From positions 62,001 to 126,000 of the forward strand of contig CANNFD010000007.1 in assembly GCA_947503885.1 (NCBI GenBank): a stretch of DNA of 64,000 nt. Reading direction: 5' to 3'. The DNA is from an uncultured Olleya sp. (lineage in GTDB: Bacteria; Bacteroidota; Bacteroidia; Flavobacteriales; Flavobacteriaceae). A program made the position numbers and the translations under genes. Below the pieces are notes generated by a model. It was given only the letters and a program-made list of their open reading frames with translations, did not search any database and was not told the origin of the DNA. Every line of letters starts with the position of its first letter. Position 1 is the stretch's first letter. Shown one piece after another: positions 52,796 through 59,733 of the stretch.

Positions 52796-52823
52796 TTGCG
52801 AAAACAAATATATACTATATTTG
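52796..52823 (+). promoter_or_regulatory. promoter of the rhomboid gene
   Basis: A -33 TTG (52796-52798), a 17-nt spacer and -7 TATATTTG (52816-52823) match the flavobacterial consensus. Transcription would begin near 52830, 14 nt before ATG 52844. Confidence 0.6.
52805..52812 (-). promoter_or_regulatory. -7 box of the LpxL-like gene, inside the divergent rhomboid promoter
   Basis: TATATTTG on the minus strand lies within the spacer of the plus-strand promoter. It predicts a start about 18 nt before ATG 52780. No clear -33 TTG is seen. The two polymerases could not bind at once. Confidence 0.45.
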
Positions 52824-52843
52824 ACTTAAAGTTAAACTAGATA

Positions 52844-53479
52844 ATGGGTAATTTAAATTTAATAACTATAATAATAATTGCTGCCAACGTCATCATCTCT
52901 TACAAAGGATTTGACGATTATGCTTTTTTTGAAAAGTATAAATTTAATGTTGGAGCGATTAAAAGAGGAGAGCAATTTAGAGTGTTTAGTTCTGGGTTTT
53001 TACATGTAAACCCACAACATTTATTGTTTAATATGATTACGCTTTACTTTTTTGCTTGGTTAGTCATTGCTAGGGTAGGAGAAACCAAATTTATTATTAT
53101 CTATTTAGCAAGCTTAATTGCGGGTAGTTTATTGTCACTAGTATTTAATAAAAATAACTACCATTATAGTGCTGTAGGTGCAAGTGGTGCAGTTATGGGG
53201 ATAATATATTCTGCAATATTATTTGACCCTTGGATGGAAATTAACTTTATAATCCCAGGATGGGTATTTGGTATTGGATACTTATTATACTCTATTTATG
53301 GAATGAAAAAACAAATTGGTAACATTGGTCATGATGCCCATTTTGGAGGTGCAGTAGGTGGTTATGTGACAACATTAATTGTTGCGCCTTGGTTATTAAA
53401 AACGGACTTAACTATGGTATTAGTTTTAGCAATACCAATAGTTGTATTATTTGTAATGCAAAAACTAGGAAAAATTTAA
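52844..53479 (+). CDS. rhomboid family intramembrane serine protease
   Basis: A six-helix membrane protein of 211 residues with the catalytic Ser114 in GASGAVMG and His166 in HDAHFGGAVGGY, and the helix-2 motif HLLFNMITLYFF. It cleaves membrane helices of other proteins. The final 4 bp overlap the end of the convergent TlpA-like gene. Substrates are unknown. Confidence 0.93.
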   Translation: MGNLNLITIIIIAANVIISYKGFDDYAFFEKYKFNVGAIKRGEQFRVFSSGFLHVNPQHLLFNMITLYFFAWLVIARVGETKFIIIYLASLIAGSLLSLVFNKNNYHYSAVGASGAVMGIIYSAILFDPWMEINFIIPGWVFGIGYLLYSIYGMKKQIGNIGHDAHFGGAVGGYVTTLIVAPWLLKTDLTMVLVLAIPIVVLFVMQKLGKI

Positions 53480-53997
53480 TTAGCTAACACCTCAGCTATT
53501 TTATCTTCTAACGCTTTGCCACGCAGATTTTTAGCAATTATTTTACCGTCACCATCTAAAATATAAGTAGCAGGAATGGAGCGTACACCATAAGCTAATG
53601 CAATAGGTTCTTGCCATCCTTGAAGACTTGAAACTTGTTTCCAAGTTAGTTTATCTTTTGCAATCGCATTTACCCAACGGTTTTTTTGACCTTTTTTATC
53701 TAAAGATATACCAATGATTTCTAAACCTTTATCATGGTAATTATTATACATTTTTACCACGTTTGGGTTTTCTCTTCTGCAAGGACCACACCAACTAGCC
53801 CAAAAGTCTAAAACAATAACCTTAGCTTTGACATCATTTAATGCCAAATCGTCGCCTTCGGGTGTTTTTGATGTAAAAGTAGGAGCATAATCACCAATAT
53901 TGGTACCAAAAACAACAGGTTGTTTTGGTTCTTCTTTACAAGAAAAACTTAAAGTAGCGACTAATAAAAGTAGGATATATTGTTTCATTATTTTCAA
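53476..53997 (-). CDS. TlpA-like thioredoxin-fold lipoprotein
   Basis: A periplasmic thiol-disulfide oxidoreductase of the TlpA/ResA type. A lipoprotein signal (SFSC, Cys20 counted from this start; an ATG three codons later is also possible) is followed by the thioredoxin fold with active site WCGPC (C70, C73). The cis-Pro loop reads VRSIPATYILD. It may reduce or isomerise disulfides in envelope proteins or serve cytochrome c maturation. It lies divergent to mnmE. Confidence 0.92.
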   Translation of the reverse strand: MKIMKQYILLLLVATLSFSCKEEPKQPVVFGTNIGDYAPTFTSKTPEGDDLALNDVKAKVIVLDFWASWCGPCRRENPNVVKMYNNYHDKGLEIIGISLDKKGQKNRWVNAIAKDKLTWKQVSSLQGWQEPIALAYGVRSIPATYILDGDGKIIAKNLRGKALEDKIAEVLAN

Positions 53998-54052
53998 ATT
54001 TCTTACAAATATAAAATATTAAAATTGAATTTTTTATGTCTATTTTTGCAAT

Positions 54053-55444
54053 ATGATTTATAACGATACAATTGTTGCTTTAGCAACCGCATCTGGTGCA
54101 GGAGCAGTAGCCATTATTAGGTTATCTGGTAAGGAGGCTATTGCAATTGCTGACAGCTGTTTTGAGTCTGTAAAAAGTAATAAAAGGCTTTTAAAACAGA
54201 AAACACATACCATACATTTAGGTCATATTGTAGATGATAAACGTACGATAGATCAGGTTTTAGTGTCTGTTTTTAAAAATCCAAACTCGTACACTGGAGA
54301 AGATGTAGTGGAGGTGTCTTGTCATGGATCGATTTATATACAACAAGAAATTATTCAACTATTTTTAAGAAAAGGATGCCGAATGGCTAATCCAGGAGAA
54401 TTTACACTTCGTTCTTTTTTAAATGGTAAGCTAGATTTAAGCCAGGCAGAAGCTGTTGCAGATTTAATTTCAAGTGATAATGAAGCGTCGCATCAAATTG
54501 CAATGCAACAAATGCGTGGTGGTTTTTCTAGCGAAATAGCTAAACTAAGAGCAGAGTTAATGAATTTTGCCTCTTTAATCGAACTAGAATTAGATTTTGC
54601 AGAAGAAGATGTCGAGTTTGCAGACCGCTCACAATTTAAAGATTTAGTAGAAAAAATCACCTTTGTATTAAAACGATTAATAGACAGTTTTGCAGTAGGA
54701 AATGTTATTAAAAACGGGATACCGGTAGCAATTGTAGGCGAGCCAAATGTTGGAAAATCTACATTGTTAAATGCACTGTTAAACGAAGAGCGTGCTATTG
54801 TTAGTGATATTGCTGGAACAACTAGAGATACTATTGAAGACGAGCTAGTAATTGAAGGGATTGGATTTAGATTTATTGATACTGCAGGAATCAGAGAGAC
54901 TAAAGATGTTGTTGAGAGTATTGGGATTAAAAAAACGTTTGAAAAAATGGAACAAGCACAAGTTGTTGTTTTATTGTTTTCTGCAGAAGAGTTTAAAACT
55001 GAAAGCAAAAGGCTAAAAATAGAAATCGAAAAAATTAAAAATAGGTTTCCGCTTAAACCTCTTTTAATAATTGCTAATAAAATAGACACCTTAAATCCAG
55101 TAGAATTAGATAGCTTAAAAACTCAGTTTGAAAACGTACATTTATTATCTGCAAAATCTGGTGTTGGTGTCGATAGTTTAAAAGAAAAACTAATTGGTTT
55201 TGTAAACACTGGTGCATTACGCAACAACGAAACTATTGTAACTAATACTAGGCACTACGATTCGTTACTAAAAGCTTTTGAAGAAATCCAAAAAGTAAAA
55301 TATGGACTAGAATCTGGACTGTCAGGAGATTTGTTGGCTATCGATATCCGACAAGCTTTATTTCATTTTGGAGAGATAACTGGAGAAATTACTTCGGACG
55401 ACCTGCTAGGTAATATTTTTGCTAACTTCTGTATCGGGAAGTAA
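54053..55444 (+). CDS. mnmE: tRNA uridine-5-carboxymethylaminomethyl modification GTPase
   Basis: MnmE (TrmE), with MnmG, modifies U34 of certain tRNAs. Domain order is complete. The N-terminal tetrahydrofolate-binding domain has IYNDTIVALATASG and NPGEFTLRSFLNGK. The G domain has GEPNVGKSTLL, DIAGTTRDTIED, DTAGI and NKID. The C-terminal Cys-Ile-Gly-Lys (460-463) holds the catalytic Cys. The last codons (TGTATCGGGAAG plus stop) are the apparent insertion point of the element that fills the rest of the window; the gene is intact. A TATTTTTG box at 54041-54048 lies only 4 nt before the ATG, hinting at a leaderless or nearly leaderless transcript. Confidence 0.97.
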   Translation: MIYNDTIVALATASGAGAVAIIRLSGKEAIAIADSCFESVKSNKRLLKQKTHTIHLGHIVDDKRTIDQVLVSVFKNPNSYTGEDVVEVSCHGSIYIQQEIIQLFLRKGCRMANPGEFTLRSFLNGKLDLSQAEAVADLISSDNEASHQIAMQQMRGGFSSEIAKLRAELMNFASLIELELDFAEEDVEFADRSQFKDLVEKITFVLKRLIDSFAVGNVIKNGIPVAIVGEPNVGKSTLLNALLNEERAIVSDIAGTTRDTIEDELVIEGIGFRFIDTAGIRETKDVVESIGIKKTFEKMEQAQVVVLLFSAEEFKTESKRLKIEIEKIKNRFPLKPLLIIANKIDTLNPVELDSLKTQFENVHLLSAKSGVGVDSLKEKLIGFVNTGALRNNETIVTNTRHYDSLLKAFEEIQKVKYGLESGLSGDLLAIDIRQALFHFGEITGEITSDDLLGNIFANFCIGK

Positions 55445-55450
55445 CTTACT
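55422..55450. other. putative left attachment site (attL) at the mnmE 3' end
   Basis: The recombinase-bearing element starts directly after mnmE, and the 3' end of mnmE/trmE is a known integration target (for example Salmonella genomic island 1). The core would include the last codons TTCTGTATCGGGAAGTAA. A second copy (attR) is expected beyond the right edge and cannot be checked here. Confidence 0.5.
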
Positions 55451-55514
55451 TTCTTTTATTTGTTAATCCCTTATTATTGTTGACTTTATAGTGTTTTATC
55501 TTCTTTTATTTGTT
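55451..55514. repeat. 14-bp direct repeat, candidate recombinase arm sites
   Basis: TTCTTTTATTTGTT occurs at 55451-55464 and again at 55501-55514, exactly 50 bp apart, just inside the element. Tyrosine recombinases of this kind bind arm-type repeats near the att core, so these are candidates. Confidence 0.45.
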
Positions 55515-55612
55515 GTTTATTTGCTCTTTTTTGATTAAATTTGTTGTATATCTGTTGCCTGAAATATAGAATTGTTGCCCATTTCTGTTGGCGAAGATAT
55601 TGGCGAAATGAT

Positions 55613-55667
55613 GCACCATAACGCACCACGTTGCACCACGTTGCACCATTACGCTACATAAAGCACC
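55613..55667. repeat. 10-bp-phased GCACC array upstream of the HTH gene
   Basis: GCACC starts at 55613, 55623, 55633, 55643 and 55663, with a variant GCTAC at 55653, so the spacing is exactly 10 bp throughout. It ends 4 nt before the ATG of the Zn-ribbon/HTH gene. Placing identical sites on one face of the helix suggests cooperative binding, possibly by that protein. Two TTGGCGAA copies (55589-55596, 55600-55607) lie just upstream. Confidence 0.5.
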
Positions 55668-55671
55668 ATTT

Positions 55672-56037
55672 ATGAGCAGTAATTTATTCATTCCAAAAAC
55701 TTGTAAGCATTGCGGTAATGCATTTACAGCACGTACAACAGTTACTAAATACTGTGGCGATACTTGTGCAAAAAGAGCTTATAAGGCACGCAAACGTCAA
55801 GAAAAAATTCAAGCTACTCTTACTGAAGATATGCAACAGCAAAAACAAGTTGTTGAAGTTCGCAATCCTAATGCTGTAAATAACAAAGATTTTTTAAGCG
55901 TAACAGAAGCCTCACAACTGATTGGCGTGAGTAGATGGACCATTCAAAGAATGATTCAACAAGGACGTTTAAAAGCAGTTCCTTTTGGTAGAAAGCGTAT
56001 TGTGGCCAGATGGCAAATAGAAAACCTTTTTAATTAA
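55672..56037 (+). CDS. Zn-ribbon plus helix-turn-helix protein, excisionase-like
   Basis: The first 40 residues hold four Cys (C11, C14, C28, C32) that can form a zinc ribbon, followed by a basic stretch AKRAYKARKR. Residues 70-121 are a MerR/excisionase-type HTH_17 domain (FLSVTEASQLIGVSRWTIQR, then GRLKAVPFGRKRIV). Proteins of this type sit next to the recombinase in many Bacteroidetes mobile elements and are thought to act in recombination directionality or regulation. The start codon lies 4 nt after a phased repeat array that could be its own operator. The recombinase gene begins 7 nt later. Confidence 0.8.
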   Translation: MSSNLFIPKTCKHCGNAFTARTTVTKYCGDTCAKRAYKARKRQEKIQATLTEDMQQQKQVVEVRNPNAVNNKDFLSVTEASQLIGVSRWTIQRMIQQGRLKAVPFGRKRIVARWQIENLFN

Positions 56038-56044
56038 TTCCATT

Positions 56045-57139
56045 ATGAAAGTAACATTAAGACAACGCAAGAAGAACGACAAAATAAGTCTGTATTTAGA
56101 TTACTATCATAAAGGCAAACGTAAAACAGAATACTTACGCTTATACCTTACACCTAATCCTAAAACCAAAACTGAAAGAGAGGTTAATAAGAAAACCAAA
56201 CAATTGGCTGAAACTATATGTGCACAGCGACAAATAGAAATTCAAAATGGTATTTATGGCTTTCAAGATATTGAAAAGCTAAAAGGTAGTTTTATTACTT
56301 ATATCACAGCTTTAGCAGAAAAGAAAAATACAAGCTCTGGCAATTATGGTAATTGGAATAGTATGCTAAAACATTTAAAAAAGTTTTGTCCAACAGATGT
56401 TAGTTTTCAAGATATAGACAAATCGTTTGTTGAGCGTTTCAAAGAGTATTTAGATAAAGAAGCAATAGGTAGAGCAGGTAAGCAATTGTCTCAAAATTCA
56501 AAATATTCGTATTATGGTAAATTTTCAGCGGCATTAAAACAGGCGGTCAAGGATGGAATTTTAAAAGTAAATCCTGCAAATGGTGTAGAGTATTTTAAAC
56601 AAGGAGAACCTCAACGAGAATTTTTAACGCTTGATGAATTACAAAAAGCAGTTAATACAGAATGTGAACTGCCTATCTTAAAGAATGCTTTTATTTTTTC
56701 AGCTTTAACCGGATTACGTTGGTCAGATATTGAAAAACTGATATGGTCAGAAATCCAGCACTCAAAAGAAATGGGATATTATATCCGATTTAGACAAAAG
56801 AAAACTAAAGGTGTCGAAACCTTACCAATATCAGACCAAGCAAGAAATCTATTAGGAGAAAAAGGTAATCCAGACGATAAAGTATTTGATGGCTTACATT
56901 ATAGTGCCTGGTCTAATTTAAAATTACAACAATGGATGATGAAGGCAGGTATTACTAAAACTATTACGTTTCATTGTGCGCGTCATACCTACGCTACCTT
57001 ACAATTAACTTTGGGTACAGACATATATACTGTATCAAAATTATTAGGTCATAAAGAGTTACGAACTACACAGATATATGCCAAAGTAATTGACGATAAA
57101 AAGAAAGAAGCTGCTAACCGTATTCAACTGGATTTATAA
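56045..57139 (+). CDS. tyrosine recombinase/integrase
   Basis: A site-specific recombinase of the Bacteroidetes phage-integrase type, 364 residues. An arm-binding N-terminal domain (KVTLRQRKKNDKISLYLDY) and a SAM-like core-binding domain (about 95-190) precede the catalytic domain. The catalytic residues are R225 (GLRWSD), H310 and R313 (HCARHTYATL), H336 (LGHKELRTT) and the nucleophile Tyr345 (QIYAKV). All are present, so it should be active. It lies about 0.6 kb from the presumed attL and overlaps the next gene's ATG by one base. It probably integrates the element at the 3' end of mnmE. Confidence 0.95.
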   Translation: MKVTLRQRKKNDKISLYLDYYHKGKRKTEYLRLYLTPNPKTKTEREVNKKTKQLAETICAQRQIEIQNGIYGFQDIEKLKGSFITYITALAEKKNTSSGNYGNWNSMLKHLKKFCPTDVSFQDIDKSFVERFKEYLDKEAIGRAGKQLSQNSKYSYYGKFSAALKQAVKDGILKVNPANGVEYFKQGEPQREFLTLDELQKAVNTECELPILKNAFIFSALTGLRWSDIEKLIWSEIQHSKEMGYYIRFRQKKTKGVETLPISDQARNLLGEKGNPDDKVFDGLHYSAWSNLKLQQWMMKAGITKTITFHCARHTYATLQLTLGTDIYTVSKLLGHKELRTTQIYAKVIDDKKKEAANRIQLDL

Positions 57140-58086
57140 TGAAAGGAAGTATATTTTCAAGTTTGGTTTCTATAACCAATGGCTTACATAGAGATAATAG
57201 ACAGGAAAAGGATTTTAAATACTTATTGTCTGATTTTAAATTGAACCAAAAAGCTAATAACGCAGTTTTTAAAGTAAACTTTAAAAAGCCTTTAAATGCG
57301 AAAAAAGAATACTATCAAAAGCTAATAATTAATGAAACAGAAAATACAGTAGCATCATTTGTAAAGGAATTTCCGAAAAATGCAACTACACCAGAAAATA
57401 AATACAGCTATACCATTCTACTTAATAAATTTGATAAGTACTTAAATGACATTGCAACTTATATCAATAAAAGAGGTATAACAACAGATTTAAATAATGA
57501 TGACAATTATATCATAAACTACTTAAAAGTATCTGTAATAAGGTTGTATGCTGAACTACAAGAGCAATACGGACAATTTTCGGAAAATACAAAATTCTCA
57601 ATTTCTGAAATTGCAGAAAAATACTTTAATGATGAAACTTTTGATGTTAGCTTAATAGAAAAGAACACCACTAAAAAAGTTGCTACCAAAAAAACATCAA
57701 AAACGAAAGCAACACCCAAGACTTCTTTTGGATATAAAAGTAATGACACTTCAACTTTGCTAACTGTACTTAAACAAGTAAATCTAAAAATCGATTTGTT
57801 AGATAACCGCACAACTGTTGAACATTTGCACCAATTGTTATTAGCAAAAGATTTTGCAAATACAGAATCGCAAATTTATCTTCAATGCGAAACTACACAG
57901 TTTAGTTACCTTGTAACAAAACTTAAACCATTTTTTAATGGTTTCAATCCTACCTCAATAGAACGTTCTGGAAAATTTATTACTAAAACAGGTACGCTAT
58001 TAAAGGCGAATAATCTTCACAAAAACAAAATTCACAACCCAAAAGAAAAGGAAGAAATAGATAAAATCATCCAACAACTGCAATAA
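57139..58086 (+). CDS. element-encoded hypothetical protein
   Basis: The function is not recognised. There are an N-terminal domain (about 1-165) and a helical C-terminal domain (about 215-315), joined by a Lys/Thr-rich linker (KKVATKKTSKTKATPKTS) that looks like a flexible basic tail. The C-terminal part (LKPFFNGFNPTSIERSGKF and then KNKIHNP) recalls RteC/DUF-type proteins found after integrases in Bacteroidetes elements, but this is a weak resemblance. The ATG overlaps the recombinase stop (TAATG), so the two are translationally coupled. No signal peptide or membrane segment is present. Confidence 0.6.
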   Translation: MKGSIFSSLVSITNGLHRDNRQEKDFKYLLSDFKLNQKANNAVFKVNFKKPLNAKKEYYQKLIINETENTVASFVKEFPKNATTPENKYSYTILLNKFDKYLNDIATYINKRGITTDLNNDDNYIINYLKVSVIRLYAELQEQYGQFSENTKFSISEIAEKYFNDETFDVSLIEKNTTKKVATKKTSKTKATPKTSFGYKSNDTSTLLTVLKQVNLKIDLLDNRTTVEHLHQLLLAKDFANTESQIYLQCETTQFSYLVTKLKPFFNGFNPTSIERSGKFITKTGTLLKANNLHKNKIHNPKEKEEIDKIIQQLQ

Positions 58087-58242
58087 AAAACAGTAAGAAT
58101 AGTAAGAAACCTTACTGTTGTCTTACCCTTGTTTTACACTCTTACTAAAATCGGGAAGCCAATTTTCAACCTTTGTCCTGTTCTTGAAAACCAAGAATGA
58201 CATTTGGCCAGATGTCCTCATTTATTTAAAACAAAATAAACG
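58087..58242. repeat. noncoding region with AGTAAG/CTTACT repeats
   Basis: AGTAAG occurs at 58092 and 58101 and its complement CTTACT/CTTACC at 58111, 58122 and 58141. CAGTAAG (58091-58097) and CTTACTG (58111-58117) form an inverted repeat. ATCGGGAAG (58150-58158) repeats nine bases of the mnmE end. It may be a terminator, an excisionase site or a replication/transfer origin. Confidence 0.35.
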
Positions 58243-58545
58243 ATGGACACAAATATCATCGAAAAGTTAGACCGCATTGAAAAACTCTTATTAGAGCAAC
58301 AAACAATGCAAAAGCAAGTATTAAACTTTAATGAAACTTGCAAGTATTTAGAATTATCCCAATCGCACTTGTATAAACTCACAAGTACGGGAACCATTCC
58401 ACATTATAAACCGAATGGTAAAAAGATTTATTTCCAAAGAGAAGAGTTAGACCATTGGTTACTGCGTAACCGTATGAACTCAAGAGACGAAATCGAACAG
58501 CAAGCTGCCGATTACCTTATTAAGAAAGGAGCGGTGAAGTTATGA
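58243..58545 (+). CDS. small HTH_17 DNA-binding protein
   Basis: A 100-residue protein has an N-terminal coiled helix (IEKLDRIEKLLLEQQ) and an excisionase/MerR-type helix-turn-helix (LNFNETCKYLELSQSHLYKL, then GTIPHYKPNGKKIYF). Such proteins are typical of the regulation/excision region of Bacteroidetes integrative elements. Its stop overlaps the start of the next HTH gene by 4 bp (ATGA). Confidence 0.8.
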   Translation: MDTNIIEKLDRIEKLLLEQQTMQKQVLNFNETCKYLELSQSHLYKLTSTGTIPHYKPNGKKIYFQREELDHWLLRNRMNSRDEIEQQAADYLIKKGAVKL

Positions 58546-58838
58546 CTGAAATAATCGATTTACTCTTAACGCTCTCTCAAGAAATAAAGGACATTAAAGC
58601 ACGTATCGAATTGTTACGACAATCGAGAGCAGAAGTATTAAAAGATACGTGGATAGACAATCAAGATGTATTGCAGACCTTACATATAAGTAAGCGAACG
58701 CTACAAACTTTAAGAACCAATGGCACTTTGCCTTACAGCAAAGTAAAAGGTAAATTTTACTATAAAGTTGCTGACATAGAGCAATTGCTTCAAGACAACT
58801 ACTACAACCATAATTTCAAGCAAGATGGAAATAAGTAG
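58542..58838 (+). CDS. small HTH_17 DNA-binding protein
   Basis: A 98-residue protein with the same plan as its upstream neighbour: an N-terminal coiled helix followed by an HTH_17 domain (LQTLHISKRTLQTLRTNGTL, then KVKGKFYYKVADIEQLL). Sequence identity between the two is low, so the duplication, if any, is old. It overlaps the preceding gene by 4 bp and the following gene by 14 bp, making a tightly coupled operon with the primase-like genes. Confidence 0.8.
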   Translation: MTEIIDLLLTLSQEIKDIKARIELLRQSRAEVLKDTWIDNQDVLQTLHISKRTLQTLRTNGTLPYSKVKGKFYYKVADIEQLLQDNYYNHNFKQDGNK

Positions 58839-59733
58839 AGAAGCAATTTTAGACAAAACACATTATGGTTTAAAAATCTATGCCTATGTGTTGAGACAGT
58901 ATTATCCTAATCAAACAGTCCTTTCTGTAAAAGGAAGGGACTGTGGGATAACTCGAAACCCTTTTAATGGTGGTAAAGAAACCTTGCGGATTCATATTGA
59001 TGGTATTATAGCAACACATCGAGATACAGAATTAGAAGCCTTTAAAGGTGATGTATTCGATTTTGCACAATATCATTTTAGAATAACCGATGAAGAAGAT
59101 TTGTACCAGAAGATAAATCAAGAGCTACATCTAAATTTAGAAGTCAAGGAAAAAGACGAATTGGAATGGCTTAATGAACCAGACGATACGTGGTATGCCA
59201 ACTGTAGCTTTTTTAAAGCACCTGTTCGCAATGTGTTTCCTTCGGAAACCTTGCGATTACATCAAGTATTTGCATTAATCACAAGTAATAAATACAAAAA
59301 GATTACTGAAGAATTAAGAGCAATTACCAATGTAAAAGAAGCACGTAAATTCAAAGCGAATCGCTTTGATTACGTAACACTTTCAGGAACATTTGAAAAA
59401 CGAAGCGATAACAATTTGCTAAAGCATTCTAATTTATTAACCATTGATTTTGACCATTTAGAGAATCTACAAGAGTTAAGAACACAGCTCTTAAATGATG
59501 AATATTTTGAAACCGAAATGCTATTCATATCACCATCTGGCGATGGCCTAAAATGGATTATTAGAATAGATATTTCAGAAGTAACACATTCAGAATATTT
59601 CACAGCAGTAGCAAATTACATTAAACACAATTATAACATTGAGGTTGACCAGTCAGGTAAAGACGTTTCCAGAGCGTGTTTTTTACCATATGACCCAACA
59701 GCCTTTTTACATAAAAGACATCAAGCATTATGA
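58825..59733 (+). CDS. VirE_N/BT4734-type primase-like protein
   Basis: The first 110 residues contain an NPFNGGKETLRIHI and GDVFDFAQYHF pattern seen in mobile-element replication proteins. Residues 140-302 match the BT4734/BF3469 (VirE_N) domain, thought to be related to archaeo-eukaryotic primases: LTIDFDHL, SPSGDGLKWIIRI and DVSRACFLPYDP supply the acidic and basic residues expected of that fold. It overlaps the DUF3987 gene by 4 bp, and the pair probably forms a primase/helicase module for copying the excised element. The biochemical role is inferred. Confidence 0.8.
   Translation: MEISREAILDKTHYGLKIYAYVLRQYYPNQTVLSVKGRDCGITRNPFNGGKETLRIHIDGIIATHRDTELEAFKGDVFDFAQYHFRITDEEDLYQKINQELHLNLEVKEKDELEWLNEPDDTWYANCSFFKAPVRNVFPSETLRLHQVFALITSNKYKKITEELRAITNVKEARKFKANRFDYVTLSGTFEKRSDNNLLKHSNLLTIDFDHLENLQELRTQLLNDEYFETEMLFISPSGDGLKWIIRIDISEVTHSEYFTAVANYIKHNYNIEVDQSGKDVSRACFLPYDPTAFLHKRHQAL

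Noticed and set aside
54493-55089. 198-residue minus-strand frame inside mnmE
   Set aside because: It lies wholly antisense to a conserved gene, and its Ser/Ile-rich translation is typical of a reverse-frame shadow.
55613-55667. CRISPR array
   Set aside because: The repeat unit is only 10 bp with no spacers, so it cannot be a CRISPR array.
55506-55691. 61-codon minus-strand frame across the phased repeat array
   Set aside because: It overlaps the start of the HTH gene and its sequence merely reflects the repeats; no ribosome site or homologue pattern is evident.
58825-59733. VirE_N protein as an Argonaute partner
   Set aside because: VirE-type domains do occur with some pAgo genes, but here it is coupled by overlaps to the HTH and DUF3987 genes of the replication module and is separated from the Argonaute-like gene by several genes.
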